64,000 bases of DNA from Lepisosteus oculatus (taxonomy: Eukaryota; Chordata; Actinopteri; Semionotiformes; Lepisosteidae): NCBI RefSeq assembly GCF_040954835.1, contig NC_090703.1, forward strand, positions 12,581,001-12,645,000, read 5' to 3'. Below the pieces are notes generated by a model. The model did not search any database. It had not been told where the DNA came from and worked only from the letters and a program-made list of their open reading frames with translations. Every line of letters starts with the position of its first letter. Within the stretch, counting starts at the first letter, position 1. The position numbers and the translations under genes were made by a program. Shown here one piece after another: positions 46,901-61,900 of this stretch.

Positions 46901-49900
46901 CTGAACAACAGCCACTAGGAAGTTTAACCCATTTACTTCTCCTCTCCAAGGGCTGCAGTTCACAAGGAACCCCACCAACCTGACAGTGTCCCAGGGCAAT
47001 AAGGCCATGCTGCACTGTGCTGTAGAGGGGGAGAGTGAGCCTGAAATCGTCTGGATGAAGGATGGAGAGAAGACCCACAACGCTGAAGAAATGTACATCA
47101 CTGTAGACCCAAACCACTGGGAGACCTTCTACAGGTAATGCTTAAGTCAGCACCAGCTGAACCAACAGAGTCCAGTACTGGATCAAAGAACACAGGACAC
47201 AGGACTGAGTCTCCACCTTTTTGGGAGTGGATATTATTAGCATAGAGACAGTATTTACCAGTCATAGTTTTTCAATTTGCTCAGCGTTTTTGAGTTCATG
47301 AATTTCATTGAAGTTTCCAAATAGCAAAAAATGGATTATCTTCTCATTTTAGCACAGACTATTACGAAAAAAATGCAATTTCAGCTGTCAGCTTGTTTTG
47401 TTTCCTCAACTTCTTGTTTCCAGTCTACATGACTTTATTTTCCCTCATATTTCCATGTCAGAGACTGACTAGGTAAGGGTGCCTTTAAAAACACACATTG
47501 CTCAGAGAAGGAAGACAGTTGGGAATGAAAGAGCACCACTCCCGCGTTCCTAAATTCCAGATCCATCTCTTGTTTAAAATGTTATTAGAGCCTTCAGCAG
47601 TTTGCTGCCTGAATAGCTGTCATTTACACGGGCTGATGTTTGTACACCTACTGTCAAAATCACCCACATTATCTTTTTTCCATGCCTGCTACGTTTTGTT
47701 ATGAAAACAAAAACAGAGCATAAAATAGAGGCGATGCAGTCTTTGCCTCTAAAACGAGTTTCCTCGTGCTCCCGTGGTCAGGTTTACGGGAAAGTGTTTA
47801 GGGAAACTGATCCTCCTGGGCTAATCAGATTGAGGCAGTAATGAGTTGCCTTTGTCCCAGTGAGTGAATGTGAGCTTCACGCAGGGGCACACCCAGCAGG
47901 TAAGAATGGCCACAGCCATTCCTCAGCTCCTGAGCAACTTTGGAATGCGGCCAGCTACACCCATGCAGCATGCTCTGCCCAGTGCTGCAGCCAGTCATGT
48001 GACCCAGCCTAGCTGTTTTACAGCTAATCTTCAACACATGCACTAGTCCAATACAGATGTCCTTCCTCTCTGGTGAGTCCCAAGAGGACTGAGCTGGACT
48101 TATTACACTTTTTCATCTGAATAGGATATAGAGGCTCTCTGTGTTTTGAAGACCCCCTGCAGGTCTCAGTTTTCAATTGTGGACCTTTTGTAACCCAGAC
48201 CCAAAGCTCCATGTCTGTGTTAAGCTGGACCTGATGCACAAGCAGAGTTTGAAGAAACTTCCCCATAGTGAAAAGCACTAGTACAAAAATGCTTGTGCAT
48301 GCTGTTGTCTTGAGTACAACATTTGCGTTGCCAGGAACCAGAGGAAATCGGACATTGACATAATGGGAGATTAGTTATTACTCCCTTTATCTTAAAACGT
48401 AGCCTGTAAGATCGCAAAACCTATGCTGACATTACACTGAAGACCGTTTTAGCACAGCTGTATGTTTACACATCCGTGTTTTATCATTTTTGGGAAAAGG
48501 CATGTGGATAAAACAAAATATGTACTTTATTTATGTGCTTGGCTGTTTTTCTACAAGAGTAAATTGAGTAAAAGTTACAGGGGCTTGCGTGACAGGCAGT
48601 AGTCTGTTAGCTCAGAGTCCTGTGCAGAAGACTTTCTCTGAGGTGTCTATTCTGACTGCAGTGTCAAGTCTGCCCAGAAGCTGGATGCAGGAAAGTACTG
48701 GTGTGCTGCTGATTTTGGTGGTGAAACTGTGTCATCAGAGCCAGCCTGGATCACCGTGGAAGGTAAACCCCACCAATATCTACCACACTAGTAAGGCCTT
48801 GTTTAGAATATACAGTCAAGGAGCAGGTAAAGGTTCATTCCATGCTGAAAAGTAAAGAAATACAATGTTTAGGCTGCTGAGCCTTCTTCAGGTATGAGGA
48901 AGAAAGTGGAAATGACTTTTACCTGTTCCTCTGCAGCCAAAACATCCTGATGCAGCTACCTACCTGAACTTGTTTGGAATATTGTGTACAATTTCGGTCA
49001 TCCCATTATAGAAAGCAATTTGCTGCTCTGAAGTCAGTCCAGACAGGAGTGACCAGATACATGCCAGGGTTTAAGAGGGTGTCCTACACTGGCAGGTTGA
49101 AGGAACTGAACCTTTTTAGTCTTGGACAGAAAAGAGTATGACTGGACCCAATACAAGTATTAATAAGTATTACAATCCTCAAAGGTGTTGACAAAGTCCA
49201 CCCAGTGGACTTGCTGAGAATCATCAGTGGAACACAAAAGGAGACAAGTGGAAACTATGTGGAAGTGCATTACAATCTGACTTTAAATAACATTTCTTTA
49301 CCCAGAAGGTTGTGGGAGCAGGGAACAAGCTACCCTAGGGATAGAGGATAAACCTGCTCTTGCACTGTAGCTCCTGTTTATGTGAGATTTTTTTTTTAAA
49401 AAGGGAGACGAGTGAAACTGTATCATACCCAGTTTCAAATATATAAAACCTGCTATCACAGAAAAAAAATTAAAGCCCCCATGCCTTCTGAGCAATAACT
49501 TATCTTACCAGCATTGTTTGAAAAGTGATTAATATAATACAATGTAGATTGCTGGTGTTTGAACAAATGTGAGATCAAGGCACACAGGAAAAGTAAAACA
49601 CAAGAATCTCCTACTGGTGGAGTAAAGATCTGGATTAGAGAGTACAGATTTTATTTTCTCATGGCTTAGTTATATCCTAGATGGTCAGCATTGTCTAAAA
49701 TCTTTCAAACAGTGCAAGCAAGAGGCTCACAATTGTTACTGTCTTTAACAGATAGAAGAAAGGCTTTGCTTACTTCACCAAGCAAATACATGTAAAACCA
49801 ACCAGGGTATATTGCTGGCAGCACTGGACAGTCACACACAACCTTTCACACCCCAACACCCTCTTGCCCTCCTTCCTGTCAACCCCCAGGTGTGCCACAC

Positions 49901-52900
49901 TTTGTGGTGGAGCCCCAGGATGTGGCGGTGCTGCCCGGCGTGCCCTTTAACCTCAGCTGCGCGGCCGAGGGCCCCCCCGAGCCGGTGGTGGTAGTGTGGT
50001 GGATAGAGGAGAAGCAGAGCGGAGAGCCAGCCCCTTCTCCTGCTGTCCTCTCGCTCCCAGGTGAGTCTCCACACGTTCCCACTGTCGGCTGCCTCTTTTC
50101 CTGCGCTGCCGTCTGACCCTCTGCCATGTGTAGAGACCTCTCTTTGCTTTGGAGCTACTAAATCAGGCATTGAGACCGCCAAATAATAATAAAAATAATA
50201 ATGATTGCTTATACTTCTATAGCGCTTTTCTGGACACTCCACTCAAAGCGCTTTACAGGTAATGGGGACTCCCTTCCACCACCACCAATGTGCCGCATCC
50301 ACCTGGATGATGCGACGGCAGCCATAGTGCGCCAGAACGCTCACTGATCAGCTATCAGTGGGGAGGAGAACTGAGTGAGGAAGCCAGTTTAGTAGTGATG
50401 CACGGGTTGACTCACACCCGCGGGCGGCTGTGGGTTTACTTATGGGTCGGGCGGTCTCGGGATAAAAAAAAGAAAAGATTTTAAATCGGGTTGGGTGGGT
50501 GCAGGTTCATTTCTCATGACCGCGGGCGGGTGTGGGTTAAAAAAAGCCAACCCACGCATCACTACTGTTCAGAGATGGGGATTATTAGGAGGCCTTGACT
50601 GGTAAAAGCCAGGGAGGGAATTTGGCCAGGACGCTGGGGTTACACCCCTACTCTTTTTGAGAAACACCCTGGGATTTTTAATTACCACAGAGTCAGGACT
50701 TCGGTTTTACATCTCATCCAAAGGACGGCGCCTGTTTACAGTATAGTGTCCCCGTCACTATACTGGGGCATTAGGACCCACATGGACTACAGGGTGAGCG
50801 CCCCCTGCTGGTCCCACTAACACCTCTTCCAGCAGCAACCTCACAGGAGTCTCCCATCCAGGTATTGACCAGGCTCACACCTGCTGAGCTTCAGTGGGCT
50901 GCCAGTTGTGAGGAATATAACAGCTGCCTTAATAGATTTTTCTGGAGTAACTCCATTACTAAACAAGGTGCTGCCATCTCCATCCTATAGCACATGGATG
51001 GGGCTCATGAGAGCCATTGTAGGGTCCATTGACATTACTCCTTGGTAGCAGGTCTTTTTTACAGAGTGCTGGCACTGTGGTATTTCTTTTTTAGATCCCC
51101 TCTCATAAGTCAAGCATTCATTAGAAATGGCATGGCATGTAAGGCTCAACTGTTTTGCTGAAAAAAATGATGTTGGAAAGTATGATTCACTGCAGTTCAG
51201 AGTTCTGTTGTGAGCCAAAGGTCTCCAGAGATTCCAGTGAGTGGGGCACAGTCTGGATCGCTTCCAAATCTCTCCATGAGAGCCGTTACATCACAGTGCT
51301 TGCTACTTTAGCCAGGAGTGTGTGCAAGCCCCGCTGGTCATGAATATTGTAGGCCAAAGAGATGCTTTGGTTTCCTTAAAATTTGATCATGTTTCCGCAA
51401 GCCATTGCTGTTCTAGAGGCTACACAAAGGAGAGCAACTAGACTGATTCCTCATCTGAAGGGGGATGTCACACTCTGACAGGAGACAGGAAACTGAATCT
51501 TTTTATCTCAGAACAGATAAGATTACATTCAGAACAGTTTGAAATCTGGGTTGGAATGGGGGTATTCAAAATCCTGACTTGCCAAATCAAATACAGTAAG
51601 TGGACGTTTTCACACTTCAAAGCAAGAGGGGCAATAAAGATAGGTAGAACGGAAGATTTATGGATTTCGACTGAGGATTGTGGAACAGGCTCCCTAACTA
51701 CACGGTTGAAAGGGACTCCAGAGTCCTGTAAGAAACAACTTGATTCTTAATCATTAAAGCAGCAAGATGGGCCAAATAGTCACCTCTCAATTGGAACGCT
51801 TTTTGTTGACTTTTTCATGTAACTGGTCATTTCTCGTTTTTTTTCCATTGAATTAGAATTGAGTCAGAGCACAGCAAAACATACTGTTGCGGACAAAAAT
51901 ATCTGCACCTTTCACGTTATGCCGGTTTTAGCTTAGTGTTTTTTACTTTTTTCACCAGCTGCTGGAGAGTATTTTTTCTGTGATGGCAGATAATGAGTCT
52001 TCTTGATTCAAGAGTTGAGAATGTGAAAGCTGCGTGCACAAGAGCTCTCGCCATCCCTAGAAAGCTATATACGTCTCATAATCTCGTTTGTACAGACTAT
52101 GAATATAGCAGCTGCCAAATGGTTTAACTGCATTTGTTTAAAATACTCCACAGAGGTGCTTTGCCAGCCAGTGGCAAATGGGTCAGAAATGTACCTTGTG
52201 TTCAATTCTATATGGGGGAGGAGGGTAAGGGGCCATAATTTACCCCTGATTTAAAGACTGAGAATGCAGGGGCATCTCTTAGATGTTTTTTTCCAAGGAT
52301 GTCATGAGTAATATCCTAGTATGTATTATATATATATAGCTTAAGCATGTGGTCAAGTCCTTGTTGTAGTTTTTGTTTTTTCCATTTTTTTCATCTTGTA
52401 TTCCTCACATTTGTAATGATATTAATGAGACAGCTAGCTGTGTTAAGGAAATTGTGCCCATACCACAAAAGTCAATTGGGGAAAATAATCCTCTTCTGTG
52501 TCCTGATTGATCTGCAAGATAACATTTTTAATCTGACATACAGATGTACAGCAAAATCTGGGTTATAGCTCTTTTTTCGTTCTATTTAATAGGCAATATG
52601 CTACTCTTTTGTTGGTGCTTGTATAAGCTCTAGGGGATAGAGGTGCGCTGGCAGAAGTCAAGCCCAAAATGTAGGTATGCAGAGAGCAGATTAAGGTCAA
52701 GACGGGAAGAATGTTGTGACTTGTTTTTTCAAGGAACTTCAGATTCTCAAAAACTACGGGCAAGTGGAGACACAGGGAGTCTTCTGGGTGCTAGCCTGAG
52801 TTTCCATGAGGTGCTGTAACTGGTTATAGCTGTGAAACAGTCTCCCTGCAGAAGTCTGCAGTCTCTGAGAAAGAGGAGATTGTCTTCCTCAGGCTGCTGA

Positions 52901-55900
52901 ATGAGCCTCTGCAGTTCAGCTCTGCGTGCTGTGGCAGGCTGGGCGGGCTGAGGGCGACGCTGCCCCCCAGACCTCTGGCATGCTGTTTCTCCCTTGTGCC
53001 AAACACTCCTGAGTGACTGACACTTGCCATTCCCATGAAGGGAAGGACCACTGGACAGGCAGATAGACTTGTATATGCTGCCTTTGATTAATTTTCTAAA
53101 ACCCGTACAGAGCTCGTATTTATCATTAGTCTATATTTTCTAAGTGTGTCTGGAGTAAACAGAGGCTACTTAAAAACACTAAGATTAGACTAAGGTGTGT
53201 TGTGGTTTAATGTGTGATTCCTGTGCTGCACACAGCTCTTGATAAAGGAGAAGGAATGGACAGTTTCGCTTTTAAACGCTTTTAACAAAGATATGTTTTT
53301 TCTTCCTCTAACAGAACCTCACAACACTATGTTAAGGACACTTAAACAAGAACATTTTCCACAGAGTAAAGGATAAAGGAAGCTTGACAATGTGTCAAAA
53401 GGTTTGCCGCTGTGATTCAAGTCTGTATGAGAAAAAAGTTTTGAGTAGTTTCGGAGGTCCTGTTGAAGAAAGACATCCAAAACCAAAATTATACTGAAAC
53501 TTGGATCACACCTTTTCCCTTCTCTCAACAACAGACTACGTCTAAATCCAACGTTTTGGCTGTGGAGCACCCGAAGAAGAAACGTTGTTTCTTTTCTTCT
53601 CTTTTCAGCATGGAATGAACCTTGACTTGTTCCTTTGCCACCTACGCATGCTGACGCAGCTCCCTACTTCAACAGCTTCTAAATCCTGTCTGTTCATCTG
53701 CAGATTTTGGCTCTTCACACCTCCCTTGTGCTCCCTGAGTATGGGCAGTCATTCTCACGTGCCTCATACTCATTTCCTCCCTGCTTCCTGCCCCTTCTCA
53801 GCCACTCTTTTGTCCTCCTTAGCTTTATTTATCTGCCACTTTCCCTCCTTCCCTCACACCTGAAGAAATCTCCACAGGGAAAAAATGTTTTTTTTTCTTT
53901 TCCTTTCAACATAGAACAAACCTATTCCTTAGAAAAACAATGAGGAAGGAAACTAAATTCACTGTCAATTTTGAAGACCGAAGAGCAGCACTGCTAAAAG
54001 TGATACTAATATAGACTAATATATACTAAGTAAATACTAATATAGAAACCTTGTGAGCCATTGCCACATTCTTAGTTAAAGTTCATGTTCCCACTGGAAG
54101 CGGTGCAGGTCAGACACTAGATCGAGTACATGGTACATTGAGGCTGAGGCCTGTTAGCTCTCTCCAACCTTGGGGTCCTACTAGGTGATGCTTTGTTCCA
54201 GCTGACCTGGGTCTGGGTTGTGGTTGTAGCTCAGGGGGGAAAGACCTCTCTACACAACCGCTGCACCGAAGATCCAGGCAGCGGGAATATAAAAAGATGG
54301 GAAAGTGTTTAACAACAGCTGGATCTTGAGCCTTGATTTAAAGACTGAGCTTACCAACTGATTAGGGGCATCTCGTAGACATTACTTTCCAGAAATGTAT
54401 TATTTTCTAAAGCTGTCTTAACAAAAGGATGGCATTGATAATATCCTAGTATGTACCTTAATTATTGCATAAGCATGTGGTTAGGTCCTTGTTATGTTTT
54501 TTTATTTTTTTCCATTTGATTAATATTTTATTGATCTTATGTCCCTACCATTTGTTATGACATTAATGAGACAGCTAGCTGTGTAAAGGAAATTGTGACC
54601 CTAATGGCGTTAATGAGGAAAATAATCCTCATCTGTGTCCTGATTGAGCTATAATCTGCATGCTGTTTCTGCTCCTGTGTTTGTCCAGGCATCAATGAGA
54701 GCATCAAGATCCACTGTGAAGCCAGGAATGTCAAGGGGATCTCTGTGTCTCGTACCGGCATCGTCTCCATCAAGGGTAAGGCATCTTCACTCCTGTTCAG
54801 TTCCTGGACATAGCCCTGAGGTCACACTGGAGTCACATATGTTGGTTTGTACAGTAGCATGTTAAACGTACTTTTCAACAGTGTGTTCAAATCATCTTCC
54901 TCTAATTCTCAAGCAGGTATTACGAAATCCTTACAGAATAACTTTAAACTGCTGTTTTACCTTTGTAAGCTGTTTGTAACGGGTGGTGTGTACGATACAT
55001 GAAGGATCTGAGAAAATGATTTATTGTGATAACAGAAATATTCAGTGCCTGTCACAGGACATTGTGGATGGAGGTTTGCTGGGCAGGTTTCTGTGTTTTG
55101 CCATCAGTTTATTTGTTTGTCATGTCCCCTGCATGCCTGAACTTGTTTTAACATGGATTGTGGTTGATTCAAGCTGATGACCACTTTCAGGAATTTGCCA
55201 ACCACCTGAAAGTGAGGTTAGTGACGGTAAATTAAATGAGTAGCTTTACAGTGCAGAAAGTTGGTATTGACCTCTGCCCTTTCCAATTTGACAAAATCCA
55301 TGTTGTTGTCACATGGTTCATCACCAGCACATGAAGTGTGCGGATGAAGGAAGAAGGGCACGATTATAAAAAGGCATCATAAAAATGACTCATTCTTATG
55401 TGTACATAATGCATTGTAAATGTGGTAACTGCCCATTATAAATACTGCAGTCATGCTTTGTAATATTTAGATCATCAGGAATGTATTTTTTGTGTTGTTG
55501 GCGATACAAACCACCTCTTACTTCAGGTTTACAAATAGCAACAAAGTGAATCTGCATTTGTCTAACCCTGATTAAGTGGGAGAAGCATCGTGTTTAATTG
55601 TGTGTTTGTGTCCTGTCTTTCTTGTTGGGGAAGTAGTAGCTGGGAGTGTTCAATGGATTCAACGTTTAAGTTAGTAGAGGTGAATGTCTGGGTGCACAAG
55701 TGGAAAGGAGGCTAGACTCTTTGATTCTACCATTCAGGAAACCAATCCTTTGTTTTTCATAGTATTTTGAGATGGATGAGCTTGTTTTTTTAACCATGAA
55801 ACTCATAAGTCTATTTCTGGGCAGCAGCCGTGTGATTGTGTGTCTCTATGCAGGTCTCCCAGAAGCCCCCAGTGCACTGCATGTGATTGAGGTCCAGGAG

Positions 55901-58900
55901 AGTAATGTCACCATATCATGGACCCCAGGCTTCAATGGATACTCCCCCCTGATGTCCTGTACTGTCCAGGTACCACACTATACTAAAGTACTGCCCCTTC
56001 TTTCTCCTGAGTCCTTGCTCAGCTGAAGCTCATCTGGCCCTGTCTTACCCTGAGCCATACAGTTAAACTGTCCAGCACTCTCTCCTTTGGCCTCCAGACT
56101 CTGTTCACCTCTGTCAGTAAGTGCAGTCAGCCTGCCTTGACATCTCTTTTGCTCTTAGCTAATATCTCCATCCAAACAGTCCTTACACACACACAATTTT
56201 ATGTTTCAAATCTCATTCAGCTCTTTCTTATCCTCCCTCTTTCTCTTTCCTTATAGACTTTTGCTATATGAACAGCTATAGTAAATAACTGGGAATATTT
56301 AGAGGTGTCTGCCAAAGCTCCTTCAGTATGCAAACAATTGTTTTTTTCCTCAGAGGAGATTGTAGAAGGATGGCCAAAAAAGCATTTCAAGCCCTTTGCT
56401 ACTTAGGCTATTTAAGGGGGCATTTTATTTTTAGTTTGTTTCTTTGTTTTCAGAAGGTGGTGTGGTCAGTTGAGATGCCATTACAGTCTGTTCTTAAACT
56501 GATTGCAGTTTCCAGTGGCTGGACATGAGCCAAATGACTGCCTGCAGCCTGTCCACTGCAGAGCCTCATCTGACTGGGGATGACAATAGCGATTTAGTTG
56601 TGCACCCTATAGTCTGTGGTCAGTTGTCCTATGATTCAGGTTTATAAAAGAGAACAAAGTCTGTTTTGTGGCCAGCATGTGCAACATTAAGGAATTGCAA
56701 GTTCAGTCTTTTTTAAAGTGTAACTAGGAGAGGTTTTCAGATTTCAGGTCCGTCTTAATCCAGTTAGGGAGGGAAAAGAAGGAACTTTGGCCAAACATAC
56801 TGTTTAACGATTTTTTTTTCCTACGTGTGATTTCAGACACAGAAGATTCTCTAATTCTTTATTCTCTTCCTGCCAATTAAGTAAAATAAGTTGGATTAAG
56901 TTTTATTAATCCCTGAAGAAGAAACCTGATTTTTTTTTGCCACTGTTTTGTTTTGTGTGTGTTGAGCCTTTTGGGATATAAGGTTGTGTGAAATGCAGGT
57001 ATTTCATTTTTCAGATTCTTCAACTTTTGCCCAATTTATTTCAACAGCTTAATTTGGTCCACTGACACATTGCATTTTTGTCTTTATAAACTATTCAACA
57101 GATGTCAAAGAATTCTGGGAAGAAGATGGAAACTTTAGAGCATTATGTGACTGTACCTCCCTTCCAGCACCTCATTGGAGGGCTGAAGAGCTTTTCAAAC
57201 TACAGTGCAAGAATCTGCTGTGAAAATGAGGTTGGGACCTCTCCTTTCTCACACTGGGTAGATTTCCAGACAAAAGAATCAGGTTGGTGAAAAAGTCACT
57301 GCTGAAAGCCTGCTGTAGGGCTGTCATTACATGCTTATCTATTTATAAGTCCTCCCTCTCATTACATTTTGAAGTATCTTCCTTCTCCTAAAACTTGACA
57401 CATGATTTATCAACTCTTATATGGTACTTGTACTACAGGAGTGTTCTTCACAAGAAAACCACATCTAAATTTCTTTTGTGATTGGCGTACTGACAACCAG
57501 GTCTTCTTCAAGCCACTAATTAAATGCATAAATGTTAAGGGTTTTGCTGTTAAAGCCAGTTCTTATGACTCATATGAGCAACCTAAAAACTAAGAACTGG
57601 GCAGTACTGTTGATATGTTGAAATATAAAACAAAAGCCTGCTTGTGTAACAGCACAAAAGCATTAGGCTTGAGACACCTCTATATTATGATAAAGTCAAC
57701 TGCAGGGTTTTCTGTGCACAATGCAAAATGTTCATGGCCTTTGTGTGAACGATGAAGGGGGATTATAGCCGAGAGAAAATGTCACGTACAGTTTGGGGCA
57801 CCAGTAAAGACAAAAAAAAAAACAGCGCCAAGCTTCGTGGCCTGAAGCCCTCAAACAAATAAATGGACGAATGGACAGGCTTTCCTCCCCCACCTCAGTG
57901 TGAGGATTGGAGGGCTGGCGGCAGGGGGGGATGAGGGAACAGCAGTCTTGGCAGGGAGGGGGGAGATGCAGAGGAGTCTGGTTTGACCTTGTTTGCAAGT
58001 TTGTAAACTCGGAGACCTGGCAGGGTGCCAGCGGATTCAATCCCTAAGTGTACAATGAAGCATTGTCAGTGTCCCCAATCCTCCTCAGTAGAGCACAGGG
58101 CACCTCCAGTCTCTGGCGCCATCTAGACCGAAGCCGGGCATTACAGCTTCAGATCATCTCTTTACCATGCTCTAGGGGAGATCCTTGGAACACCCTTGGA
58201 AATTAGGGGGTCGCATTACCTGTAACTGTTTCTATTTTGATGGAGGGAATGAAAACATGTTGGATTCCATCCCAAATTGCCTACTGCACCACTTAGTCAG
58301 TTGTCAAAGAGCACTTTAAAAAACCTTTAGTACAGTATGCTCAAAACTCACCAGACAGACATCTGTCTAGGTCTCGTTCTGGCAATCATATATCCTGTTT
58401 GTATTATATATAGACTTCAGGATATTTCATATGCATCTTTCCCCAACTGTGTTACTACCTTCTTTGTAAATTGCATCCCTTGCCACAGGCTCTGGGCCTA
58501 TGACTTCTTATTTGTCCTCTCAATTACGTTGTTACCTAAGTGAGAGCCTTCTCCTGCTGTGCACCTGGACTGTGGAAAACTCTTTCCTATACTTTTGAGA
58601 ATAATGAGCCTTTCCATTTTCAGATCTGGCTTTGAAACTTACTTAAAACAATAGATTTTATTATATCTGTATTCTATTGTTTGTTGGTGTATTGTATGTA
58701 ATTCTTTGTTTTTTATTGTTTGCAGTTTTTGTGGAGGTTGTTTGTAAAGGCACTTTATAAAATAGGCTGAGTATCGTAATCTATCTTAAATGTACCATTT
58801 ACAGTGCCTTGCGAAAGTATTCGGCCCCCTTGAACTTTTCAACCTTTTGCCACATTTCAGGCTTCAAACATAAAGATATAATTTTTTTATTTTATGTGAA

Positions 58901-61900
58901 GAATCACCAACAAGTGGGACACAATTGTGAAGTGGAACGAAATCTATTGGATTTTTGAAACTTTAACTAATAAAAAAATGAAAAGTGGGGCGTGCAAAAT
59001 TATTCGGCCCCCTTGCGTTAATACTTTGTAGAGCCACCTTTTGCTGCGATTACAGCTGCAAGTCGCTTGGGGTATGTCTCTATCAGTTTTGCACATCGAG
59101 AGACTGAAATTCTTGCCCATTCTTCCTTGCAAAACAGCTCGAGCTCAGTGAGGTTGGATGGAGAGCGTTTGTGAACAGCAGTTTTCAGCTCTTTCCACAG
59201 ATTCTCGATTGGATTCAAGTCTGGACTTTGACTTGGCCATTCAAACACCTGGATACGTTTATTTGTGAACCATTCCTTTGTAGATTTTGCTGTATGTTTG
59301 GGATCATTGTCTTGTTGGAAGATAAATCTCCGTCCCAGTTTCAGGTCTTTTGCAGACTCCAACAGGTTTTCATCCAGAATGGTCCTGTATTTGGCTGCAT
59401 CCATCTTCCCCTCAATTTTAACCATCTTCCCTGTCCCTGCTGAAGAAAAGCAGGCCCAAACCATGATGCTGCCACCACCATGTTTGACAGTGGGGATGGT
59501 GTGTTGAGGGTGATGAGCTGTGTTGCTTTTACGCCAAACATATCGTTTTGCATTGTGGCCAAAAAGTTCGATTTTGGTTTCATCTGACCAGAGCACCTTC
59601 TTCCACATGTTTGGGGTGTCTCCCAGGTGGCTTGTGGCAAACTTTAGACGAGACTTTTTATGGATATCTTTGAGAAATGGCTTTCTTCTTGCCACTCTTC
59701 CATAAAGGCCAGATTTGTGCAGTGTAAGACTGATTGTTGTCCTATGGACAGACTCTCCCACCTCAGCTGTAGTTCTCTGCAGTTCATCCAGAGTGATCAT
59801 GGGCCTCTTGGCTGCATCTCTGATCAGTCTTCTCCTTGTCTGAGCTGAAAGTTTAGAGGGACGGCCAGGTCTTGGTAGATTTGCAGTGGTCTGATACTCC
59901 TTCCATTTCAAGATGATCGCTTGCACAGTGCTCCTTGGGATGTCTGAAGCTTGGGAAATCTTTTTGTATCCAAATCCGGCTTTAAACTTCTCCACAACAG
60001 TATTACGGACCTGCCTGGTGTGTTCCTTGGTCTTCATGATGCTCTCTGCGCTTTCAACAGAACCTTGAGACTATCACAGAGCAGGTGCATTTATACAGAG
60101 ACTTGATTACACACAGGTGGATTCTATTTATCACCATCAGTCATTTAGGACAACATTGGATCATTCAGAGATCCTCGCTGAACTTCTGGAGTGAGTTTGC
60201 TGCACTGAAAGTAAAGGGGCCGAATAATTTTGCACGCCCCACTTTTCATTTTTTTATTAGTTAAAAAAGTTTCAAAAATCCAATAGATTTCGTTCCACTT
60301 CACAATTGTGTCCCACTTGTTGGTGATTCTTCACATAAAATAACAAATTTATATCTTTATGTTTGAAGCCTGAAATGTGGCAAAAGGTTGAAAAGTTCAA
60401 GGGGGCCGAATACTTTCGCAAGGCACTGTATATCAAAAGCCACACAGTTGACAATGTTTCATTCTAGCACAGGGTGTTTGAGCTGAACCTGCATTTGTTT
60501 AGAGGTTTCCTTGCAGATGTCAGATCTCTGCTGCTGCCGTTGCAGGCCTGTGTGTCCAGTGTTCGGTTGATCTAGATCTCTCTAGCTCAGCTGGATCACT
60601 GAAGATAGTCGATTACTGCTCCGCTGTCATGGGGATTGAGGTGTGTGTGTCCAGAAGACACGGTCACCTGACTGCTCTTTGTCCCACCAGTGCCCATGGC
60701 TGCCCCCCTGAATTTGACCGTCCAGCTGACAGAGCAGCAGCTGTCCTTCCGCTGGGAGGCCCTGGAGGAGGAACAGCTCAATGGTGTGCTGTGGGGCTAC
60801 AGAGTGCAGTGGGAGCTGGGGGGGAAGAGTCAGGTACAGTGGCCCTGCGTCCTGTGTCATCACGTCGGTCTTCCTGCATTTGTGTTAATTACTGTGGGGC
60901 TCGGGGAAGGGCTGCAGATGTTGGGCCTGGCATGCTTAATTAACCCCACTGTCCAGAGCATGTGCGTAGCTTGAGTGCTAGAGTTCACCAGGCCTTGTGT
61001 GTCTGATTGATTGTCCCCTGCATGCATACTTCATACTGCATGCATACTGGATCCAGTTACCAGCAACCCTTAAGCCGTAGCTCAGGTAAAAATTAAACCA
61101 CAAGGCTCACCAAGAGTCAGCTTGCCCTGTAAAGTGGTTTGAGGGTTGTCAGAGGAACCCTCCCTAACCCAGGGATCAGTTCCCAGACACATAAGGCCAT
61201 TTTTCCCAGAGGTGTCCTGGATTCCCTCTACTAATCCACTACATTTGTAATTTATAGTGATGTCACGTGAATGTTTAAAATGTAACATCTAACAGAGATG
61301 TCATGAACTTTTAAACTGATTGAGGATATATTGGTATATTCTGAGGGATTCTACAGGCAGGTGTGGAAAACTGAAAGAGATCGTGACAGTAGTAAAGATA
61401 ATCAAACAATTCCAGGAATTTTGTCAATCTTTATAACATTTTATTATGCATGCCCTCTTTCATATCCCAGTTTCATATTTCCTCTTTTTGCTTAGAGTAT
61501 ATATCCTAAAACCCTGCTGGTTGCATCAGAATCCTAGATTGGTACAGGAAACAAATGCTTGCTCAGGTTTGGTAAATAATTTCAGTGCATTACTGCCCCC
61601 TGCAGGAATTGCAGTTCAGGGAGAATAAAGCCAACCTGTCCAGCGAGGGCCAGTTCTTCAATGCTTCTTTCCGGGTCTCTGCCTGCACTGCAGTGGGCTG
61701 TGGACCCTGGAGCCCACCTGTCATGGTGCTGCCAGCCCAGGGTGAGTCTGTCAGTGCAGAATCCAAACTGCAGGAACATCACTGTGCTACTCAAGGTGGA
61801 CACATTCCAGGGACCTTACGGAGCATGCCGAAGGCATCTCGCGTAATGTGTTTCTAAAACACACAAGCATCAGCGAACAGGTGTTGAACACCATTAGTGG

